Shown: positions 1 to 8,019 of the stretch, in pieces | Position numbering within the stretch: the stretch's first letter is position 1 | Layout of the letters: the number at the start of each line of letters is the position of its first letter | From: Nitrolancea sp040255925 | GTDB taxonomy: Bacteria > Chloroflexota > Chloroflexia > Thermomicrobiales > Thermomicrobiaceae | Direction: 5' to 3' | DNA length: 25,698 bases | Assembly: GCA_040255925.1 (NCBI GenBank) | Contig: JBDZVX010000026.1 | Coordinates: forward strand, 1-25,698 | The notes under the pieces: generated by a model | What the model saw: only the letters and a program-made list of their open reading frames with translations | What the model was told of the DNA's origin: nothing | Database searches by the model: none | Program-made: the position numbers and the translations under genes

Positions 1-49
1 AGGCACGCCGCCAGCGTTGTTCCTGAGCCAGGATCAAACTCTCCATCAG
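1..49 (-). rRNA. rrs: 16S ribosomal RNA, 5' end (partial)
   Basis: The reverse complement of 23-42 is the universal bacterial 27F site (AGAGTTTGATCCTGGCTCAG), followed by the conserved ACGCTGGCGGCGTGC block. The gene runs off the left edge, so only about the first 49 nt are present. The exact 5' end is estimated from the usual seven-nucleotide offset of the 27F site. Two promoter-like elements lie upstream at 219-247 and 341-369. Confidence 0.95.
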
Positions 50-218
50 TGTCCCTTGACGGGAAGATTTCTTGATTAGGCCCACTGCTCCCGCCACATC
101 GTTTCCGATGCAGCGGTTGCACTCGATCACATTCCAGTTGTCAAGGTGCCCGGTCGTCATCCCAGACGGCGCATCACGCTACCGCGCTTGGGTTGACTCC
201 CTGTCAAGCGCATCGAGT

Positions 219-247
219 AGTATAGCTGCTCCGTACACCGCTGTCAA
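219..247 (-). promoter_or_regulatory. Putative rRNA promoter P1 (sigma-70 type)
   Basis: On the minus strand a perfect -35 box TTGACA (242-247) is separated by exactly 17 nt from a -10 box TATACT (219-224). It lies about 170 nt upstream of the 16S start and points toward it. That distance fits an rRNA leader. The box match is seen directly; the role as rRNA promoter is inferred from position. Confidence 0.7.
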
Positions 248-338
248 GCCGAATCGTGGTTGTTCCGGCTGCGATTTTCGGGGCTGTTCCCGGCTCCCTT
301 TCGAGTCGCCGGCGCCATCCCTCGCTGGCAAGGTTGGC

Positions 339-369
339 AGTATACACCATGCCCGCCATCGCTTGCCAA
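339..369 (-). promoter_or_regulatory. Putative upstream rRNA promoter P2
   Basis: On the minus strand a -35-like TTGGCA (364-369) precedes TGTATA (341-346) at 17 nt, or TATACT (339-344) at 19 nt. It is a second, weaker element upstream of the 219-247 promoter, as is common in tandem rRNA promoters. The rest of 50-500 contains no convincing gene: the open frame running from 72 into radC has no RadC-like sequence before 501. Confidence 0.45.
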
Positions 370-500
370 CCCAATTTTCGGGCAATTCGCTAGCGTTCGT
401 TCGCGGATTCTTTTCCATCACCCGCTGCGCGGCCAACGCCTCGCGGGTTGTGTCACAATGCCAGCGACAGGAAACGGCGATATCCGGCGATGGGGGAGAT

Positions 501-1223
501 ATGGGTGACAGTGACCGGCTGGCCTACCACCTGACGATCAAGGAGCTGCCACCGGATGAGCGGCCGCGCGAGAAGCTGCGGCTCCGCGGTGCCGGGGCAC
601 TGACCAATGCCGAACTGCTCGCGATCATCCTGAACACCGGTGTCCGGGGGGCAACGGTGATCGATGTCGCGAACCGGCTACTCAAGGAACATGACGGCTT
701 ACTCGGATTGGTCCGGACCGATTTCGAGGATCTCTGCCGGGTGCACGGCCTGGGTGAGGCGAAGGCCGCCAAGCTCAAGGCGATGCTGGAACTCGCCCGG
801 CGCATCAGTGCCACCCAGCCGGAGGAGCGGCCGCAAATCCGAACTCCGGAGGATATCTACGGTCTGGTCGGCGCCGAAATGTCTACTCTCGATCAGGAAC
901 AGCTCCGCGTTCTACTGCTCGACACCAAGAACCGGCTCATGCGGGCGGTGACCGTCTATCAGGGAAGCGTCAACAGCGCGCAGGTCCGGGTGGCCGAGGT
1001 ATTTAAGGACGCGGTCCGGATGAACGCGCCGGGTATCGTGGTTGTCCACAACCATCCGTCCGGTGATCCGACGCCATCAAGCGCGGATGTCACGCTCACG
1101 GCCGAACTGAACCGGGCCGGTCAGATCCTCGGCATCGACGTCATCGACCACCTGGTGGTCGGCCAGTCCCGGTTCCGTTCGCTCCGACGGCTGGGACTCG
1201 GCTTCCCGGTCATGCGAGAGTGA
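501..1223 (+). CDS. radC: RadC family protein (JAB/MPN domain)
   Basis: This 240-residue protein matches RadC over its whole length. An N-terminal helix-hairpin-helix-like region (around residues 78-101, VHGLGEAKAAKL) is followed by a JAB/MPN domain. The JAMM metal site is intact: Glu166, His183 and His185 in HNHPSGDP, and Ser194/Asp196. The family was named for DNA repair, but that role is disputed; the fold is that of a metal-dependent hydrolase. Start ATG 501 is preceded by GGGGGAG (492-498). The frame is open back to 72, but that extension would give about 383 residues against the usual 220-240 and looks non-coding. The gene is divergent from the rRNA operon. Confidence 0.93.
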   Translation: MGDSDRLAYHLTIKELPPDERPREKLRLRGAGALTNAELLAIILNTGVRGATVIDVANRLLKEHDGLLGLVRTDFEDLCRVHGLGEAKAAKLKAMLELARRISATQPEERPQIRTPEDIYGLVGAEMSTLDQEQLRVLLLDTKNRLMRAVTVYQGSVNSAQVRVAEVFKDAVRMNAPGIVVVHNHPSGDPTPSSADVTLTAELNRAGQILGIDVIDHLVVGQSRFRSLRRLGLGFPVMRE

Positions 1224-1389
1224 TGGGAGTCAGCCCAGGCTGCATCCCAACATCGATGCGAAGGAGCCGAATGCGTCAACGATCAGGGCTCGGAGCACAA
1301 GCACATGGACTTCCTACGCTGGACGTGCATGATCCCACGCAACAGGACGATGCCGATAAACACCATGCATAGAAGCGTTCCGTTTGTAC

Positions 1390-1429
1390 TTGACATTCGT
1401 TGACGCGCTAGCTAGCCTTCGAGTAGCAT
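1390..1429 (+). promoter_or_regulatory. Putative promoter of the recombinase-like gene
   Basis: Two overlapping sigma-70-like arrangements are visible: TTGACA (1390-1395), 17 nt, TAGCCT (1413-1418); and TTGACG (1400-1405), 18 nt, TAGCAT (1424-1429). The -35 boxes are strong and the -10 boxes weak. They lie 30-70 nt upstream of the GTG start at 1458. Confidence 0.4.
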
Positions 1430-1457
1430 CGGTGCGATATGTCGCGGGAGGGGTGCC

Positions 1458-2596
1458 GTGCCAGTTGCCAGGAAACCCGACCCGGAGCCAGCCGACCCGC
1501 GCGAAGCGGGACAGCGTATCCTCCAGCCGCCCCTGTTCGAACTCGGGAAGACGGGACGGATTCAGGGCGCGATCGGGATTGTCCCCGATCTCAACCCCGA
1601 TTCCAGCCTCGATGTCGCCCGCTACTGGTACCGGCGCTACCTGGAGCAGTCCGGCCATCCGCACAATACGATCAAGTCCTACAGCTACGATCTCACGGTC
1701 TTCGAGACGATGATCGGACCAAAGACGATCCAGCAGATCAAACGGCGGGATATCGCCCATTTTCTCGGTGAGAGCAACACGAAATCGACCCGGAAGCGGC
1801 GCTTGACGTCGGTCTCCGGCCTCTTTAAATTCCTGATTACTCAGGCCCAGGTGTTGGAGTCAGACCCGAGTGCCGCCTTCTACCCGGAGCACATCCCGCT
1901 CAAGACGCCGCACCCGCTCTTCGCGGATGAGCAGGCGCGCCTCCTCGCGGCGTCCGCCGAAGACGGCCCACGCGCTCATGCCGCGATCTGGCTCATGCTC
2001 CGGCTTGGCCTGTCGCGTGCCGAGGTGCTGCAGCTTCGCGTCGATCACGTCGACGTCTCCGATCCCGAGCGGCCGGTGGTCTATGTGTTCTATGAAAGTC
2101 CTCGGAACCGGGGAAAGGAGCGGAAGCTGGCTGCGGGCCGCGAGTTCGGCACCCTCTACCAGGAACTCATCGAGGAGTACCAACTCCGTGATCTCCTCTT
2201 CCCGATCCTGCCGCAAACGTTGAACAAGATCGTCGAGCGGGTTACCGAGGCAGCCGGGCTCACCAAGCACGTGTCNNNNNNNNNNNNNNNNNNNNNNNNN
2301 NNNNNNNNNNNNNNNNNNNNNNNNNNNNNNNNNNNNNNNNNNNNNNNNNNNNNNNNNNNNNNNNNNNNNNNNNNNTGAACAAGATCGTCGAGCGGGTTAC
2401 CGAGGCAGCCGGGCTCACCAAGCACGTGTCGCCGCAATCGCTCCGCGACACCTTTGCCGTCGATCGTGCCCGTGAGGGAGCCACCGAGGAGGACCTCCTC
2501 CGGCTGCTTGGGCTAGCCGACGACAGCCGGAACCGGATGAGCGTCCGGCGCTATATCAAGCTGGCCGAGCCGCCGCTGCTGGAGCCGGCTGGGTAG
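1458..2596 (+). CDS. Tyrosine recombinase/integrase-like protein with altered catalytic residues (interrupted by assembly gap)
   Basis: The N-terminal part (about residues 50-130) resembles the SAM-like core-binding domain of phage integrases (ARYWYRRYLEQSGHPHNTIKSY), and the C-terminal part resembles the XerC/D catalytic domain. The gene is broken by 100 Ns at 2276-2375 with a duplicated 55-bp flank. Joining 2275 directly to 2431 restores one frame ending at TAG 2594-2596, a protein of about 327 residues, normal for the family. GTG 1458 follows GGGAGGGG (1446-1453). Compared with XerD, the first catalytic Arg (GLR) reads GLS, the HxLR motif reads QSLR, and LGH reads LGL. The second Arg, the Lys in GKERK and the Tyr in RRYIK remain. 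It may be a DNA-binding but non-cleaving homologue. Confidence 0.8.
2221..2275 (+). repeat. 55-bp exact duplication, left copy (flank of N gap)
   Basis: Positions 2221-2275 are identical to 2376-2430 and sit immediately on either side of the run of Ns. Within the recombinase gene this pattern indicates two contig ends that actually overlap, scaffolded with a default 100-N spacer, rather than a biological repeat. Confidence 0.9.
2276..2375. other. Assembly gap (100 Ns)
   Basis: Exactly 100 Ns, a typical default scaffold gap. The identical 55-bp flanks and the restored reading frame after merging them (removing 2276-2430) indicate that no sequence is missing here. Confidence 0.97.
2376..2430 (+). 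repeat. 55-bp exact duplication, right copy (flank of N gap)
   Basis: Second copy of the 2221-2275 sequence, starting at the first base after the gap. Treating it as the same genomic segment as the left copy gives a continuous recombinase reading frame. Confidence 0.9.
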
Positions 2597-2611
2597 ACAT
2601 TCACCCCGCCT

Positions 2612-2696
2612 CTAGCCCCTCCCCCAATACTTCGGGAGGGAATAGAACGAATTCGCTCCCACTCCCAGGCGTTGGGAGTTGGGCCGGGGGTGAGGG
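2612..2696 (-). repeat. Interspersed palindromic repeat, copy 1
   Basis: An 85-bp element made of nested inverted repeats rich in CCCCTCCCCCAAT / GGGAG blocks. Its reverse complement aligns along its length with 15810-15899, including the less symmetrical centre (AGAACG...GAAT...CGCTCCC). It lies between the convergent recombinase and kinase genes, where the hairpins could act as a bidirectional terminator. It resembles REP/MITE-like elements; no transposase is attached. Confidence 0.75.
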
Positions 2697-2706
2697 CTGC
2701 CATTTT

Positions 2707-4323
2707 CTACAACCGCTGCCGGAGCCGGAGGCTGGAGAGGATCGTGTCCAGGATCAGAGACGACGACTGGTCGGTGTTGATGGCGATGCAGGGCATCTCC
2801 ACCACCCGGACGAGGGTGTCGCCGAACCGCTCCCGCTGCTGCTGGTAGACCGCCCAATCCGCGTCGCTCGGCTCCGATGCCACCCGTGCCCGCCGCTCCA
2901 ATCGCTCATAGACCACCGCCGGTGGGCAACGACACTCGATCAGCAGCACATCGGCGCCGCTGGATGCCGCTACCTCATGCGCCTGCTCGTGCCAGCGGGA
3001 ATCGAGGAATGTCGCGTCGAGCACGACCGATCGGCCCTCCGACAGGAGCGCTCGAGCGCGTTCGAGGATCGTCTCATAGGTCCGCTCGGTATGCTCGGGG
3101 GTGTAGATTCCGGTGCCGTACGTCGCCGGAACCCGCGTCTCCGGCGGGAGTCCGGCAAGCTCCTTCCGGACCACGTCCGACGACACCAATTTGGCATCGA
3201 GCGACCGCGCCAGCCGCCGCGCGACCACGCTTTTACCGGTGCCGCTCAAGCCACCAACCAGGAACATGGTGGGGACTTCAGGTTCGACGATGTAGGAGGT
3301 CGCGAGATCGAAATAGCGCTCGGCCTCCCGCTTGACGGCGAGATACTCGGGCATCTCCGGCGCCAATTCATTCGACCGGAAGCAGGCGACCTTCGCCCGG
3401 ACATGCGCGCGATAAATCGAGAAGAAATGCACCAGCCGGGCCAGATCCTGATCCTGAAGCTCCCGGCTCAGATGGTTGATGAAGACACTTGCCAGCTCCC
3501 GATGGCCATGATAGTCGAGATCCATCGCCAGGAACGCGGCATCAACGGCGACATCGCCGCAGCGAAGCCGGGGATTGAACTCGATGCAATCGAAGATCTG
3601 AAGATCGAACAGGTTTGGGCCTTCGATACAGATGTGTGCCAGGTGCAGGTCACCATGGCCCTCACGGATCATGCCACGAGCGGCACGTTCCGCGAAGCAA
3701 TTCGACTCCTGGCTGAGAAAGCGGGTCGAGACCTCCTCAATGAGCTGGAGCTGGAACGGAGCGACGATCGTTCCCAGGTAGGGCACGGTCTGATCCAGAT
3801 TCTCGCGGATATTGCGCCAGACGGCCGCGGCCGTCCCCCACTCATCGATCCCAGGGCCGGTGGCCGCTCCACCGTAAAACTGGCTCAGCCGCTCGGCGAT
3901 CGCCGCGAAGATCTCCTCGCTGGCCAGGCCACTCGCCAGCAAGGCCGACAGCATCCGGTCATCGGGAAGCCGGCGCATTTTTACCGCGTACTCCACCGCC
4001 GGTCCCTCACCGAACAACTGGAGCCGGCCGTCGACCTCAACCACCGGGACGACCCCGAGGTAGACATCCCGTGTCAATCGCTGGTTCAGGCGGACTTCCT
4101 CGTGCGTGAAGAACTCGCGCCGCTCAAGCGTCGAGAAGTCGAGGAATCCGAAATCGACCGGCTTCTTGACTTTGTAGACGAAGTCACTGGTCAGGAAGAC
4201 CGCTGAGGCATGCGTCTCCTCCAACTCGATGGTATCCACCGGGTCGGGATACGCCTCCGGCCGGCTCAGGTCGGCGATAATACGGGAGAGGTGATCGCGG
4301 GCAGCTTCTTCGGGGTCCACCAT
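2707..4323 (-). CDS. Fusion protein: aminoglycoside phosphotransferase-like domain plus P-loop kinase/ATPase
   Basis: This 538-residue protein has two parts. Residues 1-345 carry a phosphotransferase-like fold with a Brenner-type catalytic motif HGDLHLAH (223-230) and a following acidic motif (IFDCIEFN, 243-250, then CGDVAVD). Residues 350-538 are a P-loop domain with Walker A GLSGTGKS (358-365) and a DATFLD segment (436-441), like AAA_33/zeta-type small-molecule kinases. Such fusions are usually annotated as bifunctional aminoglycoside phosphotransferase/ATP-binding proteins; the substrate is not known. ATG 4323 follows GAGGAG (4330-4335). The frame is open to 4542, but the extra 73 residues are Arg-rich and look non-coding. 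The gene is alone on its strand, divergent from the WD40 cluster. Confidence 0.85.
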   Translation of the reverse strand: MVDPEEAARDHLSRIIADLSRPEAYPDPVDTIELEETHASAVFLTSDFVYKVKKPVDFGFLDFSTLERREFFTHEEVRLNQRLTRDVYLGVVPVVEVDGRLQLFGEGPAVEYAVKMRRLPDDRMLSALLASGLASEEIFAAIAERLSQFYGGAATGPGIDEWGTAAAVWRNIRENLDQTVPYLGTIVAPFQLQLIEEVSTRFLSQESNCFAERAARGMIREGHGDLHLAHICIEGPNLFDLQIFDCIEFNPRLRCGDVAVDAAFLAMDLDYHGHRELASVFINHLSRELQDQDLARLVHFFSIYRAHVRAKVACFRSNELAPEMPEYLAVKREAERYFDLATSYIVEPEVPTMFLVGGLSGTGKSVVARRLARSLDAKLVSSDVVRKELAGLPPETRVPATYGTGIYTPEHTERTYETILERARALLSEGRSVVLDATFLDSRWHEQAHEVAASSGADVLLIECRCPPAVVYERLERRARVASEPSDADWAVYQQQRERFGDTLVRVVEMPCIAINTDQSSSLILDTILSSLRLRQRL

Positions 4324-5243
4324 CGGCTTCTCCTCATCATTTTCGGAACGGTGCCATCCGGCCGTTACCGTTCCTTCATCGCCACGGCCCAAGCCATGCC
4401 GGCTCCGCGGTTGCGTCCGTTCCATCGAACCGGGTCCCCGGTTCCTCCTATGTAATGATTGCACGGCGACGGCCTCGGTACGTATCAGCCGTGCTGCTCG
4501 ACGTGTGAGGGTTCGCGTACCGGACAGGCCGGCGATAGTCACTCCGGACCATGAATCCTCGTACCTATCAGGCTACGCCATACGGTATACTCCAGCCAGG
4601 AAGTTGACCGGCAACGAGCGGCTCCGACTCGCGCGAACGACCGAATAACCATCGTTGAGGAACCGCGCGAAAGATCCCGGGGACTGGAGCCCGGTGTTTT
4701 CTCAGTGCTACCTGGCGGGCTGAGCGAATGCCGGCGCTAAGAGCATTGAGACATCTTGATCGCGAGCCGTTGCTTGATCTCCTAGACGGGCGAGCCGACA
4801 CCGTTTGTGTATCCCAGGCGATGAACTCAACCAGCATCCCCAGGAGTTGGACCGGGCATCTTGCCCAAAGCTCTTTGGCAATCCACGCCAGCCGGGCAGG
4901 ACTACCGGTGACCGGGCGGGCGCGCTCTACAGCGGGACCAGTGAGAAGCCAACCCACTACTGGATTCCAAGAGCCAGCTGGGATGACTCCGCGATTTCCA
5001 CCATCTCATGTACCATTGTATGTCAACACTGGGCAAGCGGCGTCCTTCTCAAGGAGATCACGGCGGTTCGCCAGCGACGGATTCAGCGAAGGGGGATTCC
5101 CAGAGCAGCGGCACGATTTTTCGAAACAATCGGAACATTCCGGGGATTACCAGCGGAGGATCGATAGAACCGCCCGATGATGGCAGCGGGACCGGACCCT
5201 GGCGCGACGAGATGGGAATCGCGGGAACGCGGAGGAGAGGTCG
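4324..5243. other. Long spacer between divergent kinase and WD40 genes
   Basis: About 920 bp with no convincing gene. Open frames on both strands (for example 4568-4957 minus, 4728-5180 plus) show no recognisable motif and overlap each other. It should contain promoters for both directions; the only minus-strand candidate I see is weak: TTGCCG (4609-4614), 19 nt, TATACC (4584-4589). It also holds the palindrome at 4427-4444. No tRNA or known riboswitch was recognised. Confidence 0.5.
4427..4444. promoter_or_regulatory. 18-bp palindrome, possible operator
   Basis: GAACCGGGTCCCCGGTTC is a perfect inverted repeat with 8-bp arms and a 2-nt centre. It lies about 105 nt upstream of the kinase start. 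The two-base centre favours a protein-binding dyad over a hairpin. Function is inferred from symmetry and position only. Confidence 0.35.
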
Positions 5244-6161
5244 ATGAGCGAGCAACCGAATGTGATTCGCCGCTTCGAAGGGCACACGGACGGAGTCGAG
5301 CAAGCGGCATTTTCACCTGATGGCCGGCAGATCGCCTCAGCCGGTTGGGACGCGACGGTCCGGTTGTGGGATGTCGAGACCGGGAAGGAAATCCGGCAAT
5401 TCATTGGGCATCCGGCCGGGGTCAATAGTGTGGTGTTCTCCCGAGATGGCCGGTTTCTCTACTCCTGTGGATCGGCCGAGGGGGGAACCTCCGACCGGAC
5501 GATCCGAAAGTGGGATATCGAGACCGGCGAAGAGATCCTTCGCCTGCGAGGGCATACCGCCGGGGTCAACGCGATCGATTGCTCCCCGGACGGGACGCTC
5601 GCGATATCCGGCGGCATGGACGGTAGCGTTCGCCTGTGGGATTTGGAGCGCGGGGTCGAGACCCGGCAATTTCTCGGCTCGCATAACTTTGTCACGACCA
5701 GCGTTGCCTTCTCGCCCGATGCGAAGCGTGCCATCTCCGGCAGCGCGGAGGCAGTCGTCTGGCTCTGGGATGTCGATTCTGGGGAAGAGATCCGGCGCTT
5801 CCGGGGCCACGTCGGCGTGATCACCAGCGTTGCCTACGCACCCGATGGACGTACCGCTCTCTCCGGTGGCCTGGACCGGTCAGTCCGCCAGTGGGACATC
5901 GAGAGCGGGAAGGAGCGGCGACGGCTCACCGGGCATACCGATGACGTGACACGCGTAGCCTATTCCCCGGTCGATCCGCGCGCGCTCTCCTGTGCCGGTG
6001 ACGGGACGATCCGTCTCTGGAACCTGGAGGATGGAACCGAGATCAGCCGGATCGACGGACAGGTCAAGTGGATCACCAGCGTGACCTTCTCGCCCGACGG
6101 CCGGAACGCACTTTCCAGCGGTGGTGATGGCGTCATTCGACTTTGGAGCCTTCCGGTCTAG
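5244..6161 (+). CDS. WD40 repeat protein 1 of 6 (seven repeats)
   Basis: This 305-residue protein consists entirely of WD40 repeats. Seven repeats end near residues 43, 91, 133, 176, 218, 260 and 302, each with GH...FSPDG...SGG.D.TVRLWD features. The first strand (VIRRFEGH) probably closes the ring with the last blade. The repeat ending at 91 carries about six extra residues (SAEGGTS) in a loop. No signal peptide, membrane segment or other domain is present, so it is probably a cytoplasmic protein-interaction propeller. ATG 5244 follows GGAGGAGAGG (5231-5240). It is the first gene of a six-gene run; the next starts 30 nt downstream. The binding partner is unknown. Confidence 0.92.
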   Translation: MSEQPNVIRRFEGHTDGVEQAAFSPDGRQIASAGWDATVRLWDVETGKEIRQFIGHPAGVNSVVFSRDGRFLYSCGSAEGGTSDRTIRKWDIETGEEILRLRGHTAGVNAIDCSPDGTLAISGGMDGSVRLWDLERGVETRQFLGSHNFVTTSVAFSPDAKRAISGSAEAVVWLWDVDSGEEIRRFRGHVGVITSVAYAPDGRTALSGGLDRSVRQWDIESGKERRRLTGHTDDVTRVAYSPVDPRALSCAGDGTIRLWNLEDGTEISRIDGQVKWITSVTFSPDGRNALSSGGDGVIRLWSLPV

Positions 6162-6191
6162 GGCTAGGGGCAAGACACGGAGAACAAGCCG

Positions 6192-7154
6192 ATGAGCGAC
6201 GAACAAGACAGGAACCAGAAGAGCGCTGCGGTCAAGGAATTGGAGCAGCGGCGCGAGATCATCCGGTTTGAACGGCACGATAATATAGGACACACCACGG
6301 ACATCTACTCGCTCGCCCTCTCACCCGATGTCCGCCTGGCGATCTCCGGAAGCCGGGATGAATCCGTCCGGATCTGGGACGTGGAGAGCGGGAAGCAGCT
6401 CCACAACCTGGGAGAACATGCCTGGGGCGCCTGGAGTGTGGTCTTCTCGCCAGATAGCCGGCACGTCGCCACTGGTAGCGGTGATGGGCTGATCCGGATT
6501 TGGGATGTCGAGACCGGCGGAGAGCTCGCCCGGTGGGAAGGCCATCCCGATTGGGTAACCACGCTGGCCTATTCCCCGGACGGCCGCTTCCTCGTTTCCG
6601 GCGGGCGCGATGCCACGGTCCGGCTCTGGGATGTCGAACAGGGCGAGCAGGTACATCTTTTCAAGGGTCATACCCGGCTCGTGACCAGCGTCGGCTTTTC
6701 GCCTGATGGGACGCGGATCGCCTCCACCAGCGCTGATCTCGGTACCCGGCTCTGGGATCTGGAGACGCGGAAACAACTCCGTCACTTCATGGGACACATG
6801 GCTCCGGTCCGGGCTGCCGGTTTCTCACCTGATGGGCAACGGATCGTCACCGGCGGGCAGGATGAGATCGTCCGGTTATGGGATATCGAGACCGGCAAGG
6901 ATATCCAACGCTTCAAAAATCACACCGACTGGATTTACAGTCTGGTTTTTCTCCCCGATGGCGAGCGGTTTCTCTGCACCACCGGAGAAGGCACGATCCG
7001 GGTCTGGGACGCGGGAAGCGGCCAAGAGCTTCACCGCTTCGAGGAACTCACGGACTTTGTTCGAGCCGTTGTCTTTACTCCGGATCTCCGCCGTGTCCTC
7101 TATGGACTGCGAGATGGGGTAATCACGATGTGGAACGTGCCTGATCTGACTTAA
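6192..7154 (+). CDS. WD40 repeat protein 2 of 6 (seven repeats)
   Basis: A 320-residue protein with seven WD40 repeats, recognisable by RDESVRIWD, GDGLIRIWD, RDATVRLWD, ADLGTRLWD, QDEIVRLWD, GEGTIRVWD and RDGVITMWN. It has a charged N-terminal extension of about 25 residues (QDRNQKSAAVKELEQRRE) predicted to be helical, which most of its neighbours lack. The later repeats are more divergent (GH replaced by NH and EL). ATG 6192 follows GGAGAA (6179-6184). Spacing of 30 nt to the gene before and 24 nt to the next indicates co-transcription. No catalytic or membrane segment is seen. Confidence 0.92.
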   Translation: MSDEQDRNQKSAAVKELEQRREIIRFERHDNIGHTTDIYSLALSPDVRLAISGSRDESVRIWDVESGKQLHNLGEHAWGAWSVVFSPDSRHVATGSGDGLIRIWDVETGGELARWEGHPDWVTTLAYSPDGRFLVSGGRDATVRLWDVEQGEQVHLFKGHTRLVTSVGFSPDGTRIASTSADLGTRLWDLETRKQLRHFMGHMAPVRAAGFSPDGQRIVTGGQDEIVRLWDIETGKDIQRFKNHTDWIYSLVFLPDGERFLCTTGEGTIRVWDAGSGQELHRFEELTDFVRAVVFTPDLRRVLYGLRDGVITMWNVPDLT

Positions 7155-7178
7155 ACGCGACGGGCGGAGGGTAGACAG

Positions 7179-7994
7179 ATGAATGACGTGCAAGGTTCAT
7201 CCAAGGCCGGCGGTGCAACCGACTCCCGGGGAGGACGCGAAGTCCACCGCTTCGAGGGACACCAGGGAGAAGTCTATACGGTTGCCTTCTCCCCCGATAG
7301 CACGCGGGCGCTCTCCGGTGGTGAGGACAACACCGTCCGGGTCTGGGACGTAGAGACCGGTCAAGAGATCCACTGTCTCGAAGGGCACATGGGCGGAATC
7401 TGGAGCATTGCCTTCTCGCCGGATGGCAGCATCGCGGCCTCCGGGAGCGGCGATGGATCTATCCGGCTCTGGGATGTCGCCAGCGGTAAAGAGGTGGCCA
7501 CACTCCCCGGACATCCCTGGGGCGTTTGGAGCGTGGCCTTCTCTCACGACGGCCAGCAACTCCTTTCAGGCGGCGGAGATGGCGCGCTCAGGCTTTGGGA
7601 CGTGGCTACCGGTGAGGAAATCCGCCACTTTTTCGGCCATGAGGATTGGGTCTACACCGCGGCGATCGCTCCCGACGGCCGCCATGCGCTCTCCGGCAGC
7701 CGGGATGAAACGATTCGCCTGTGGGATCTGGAGACCGGCGAGGAAATCCGGAAGTATGAGGGTCACGAGGGAACGGTGGAGAGCGTGATCTTCTCCCCCG
7801 ATGGCCAGCGGTTTATCTCCCACGGCGAAGATGAGACGCTCCGGCTCTGGGACGTCGAGACCGGCCGGATGATCCGGGAGTTCGTCGGCCAGACAGACTG
7901 GGTACGAAATGTAGCCTTCTCGGCTGACCGGCGCTTTATCCTCTCCGGCGCGCGGGACGGGACCATCCGGCTGCTGAAAGCACCGGCACAGTAA
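7179..7994 (+). CDS. WD40 repeat protein 3 of 6 (six repeats)
   Basis: At 271 residues this is the shortest of the six. It has only six WD40 repeats (EDNTVRVWD, GDGSIRLWD, GDGALRLWD, RDETIRLWD, EDETLRLWD, RDGTIRLLK), after a Gly/Ser-rich N-terminus of about 20 residues. Repeats 2-6 are each exactly 42 residues, so a whole repeat seems to be missing compared with its neighbours. The last repeat ends in LLK in place of the usual LWS/LWK. It could form a six-bladed propeller, or need a partner strand to complete a seventh blade. ATG 7179 follows GGAGG (7166-7170). Confidence 0.92.
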   Translation: MNDVQGSSKAGGATDSRGGREVHRFEGHQGEVYTVAFSPDSTRALSGGEDNTVRVWDVETGQEIHCLEGHMGGIWSIAFSPDGSIAASGSGDGSIRLWDVASGKEVATLPGHPWGVWSVAFSHDGQQLLSGGGDGALRLWDVATGEEIRHFFGHEDWVYTAAIAPDGRHALSGSRDETIRLWDLETGEEIRKYEGHEGTVESVIFSPDGQRFISHGEDETLRLWDVETGRMIREFVGQTDWVRNVAFSADRRFILSGARDGTIRLLKAPAQ

Positions 7995-8019
7995 GCCGGG
8001 AGATGCGGAGGGCGCGCGA

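Noticed and set aside
72..500. N-terminal extension of the radC frame back to 72
   Set aside because: RadC similarity begins at 501 with its own ribosome binding site; the upstream part overlaps the rRNA promoters and looks non-coding.
2977..4206. Long plus-strand open frame (409 codons) inside the kinase gene
   Set aside because: Exactly antisense to the kinase, which has clear motifs; long antisense frames are expected in high-GC coding DNA.
4568..5180. Open frames of 120-150 codons in the spacer on both strands
   Set aside because: Mutually overlapping, no recognisable motif, no convincing ribosome binding site.
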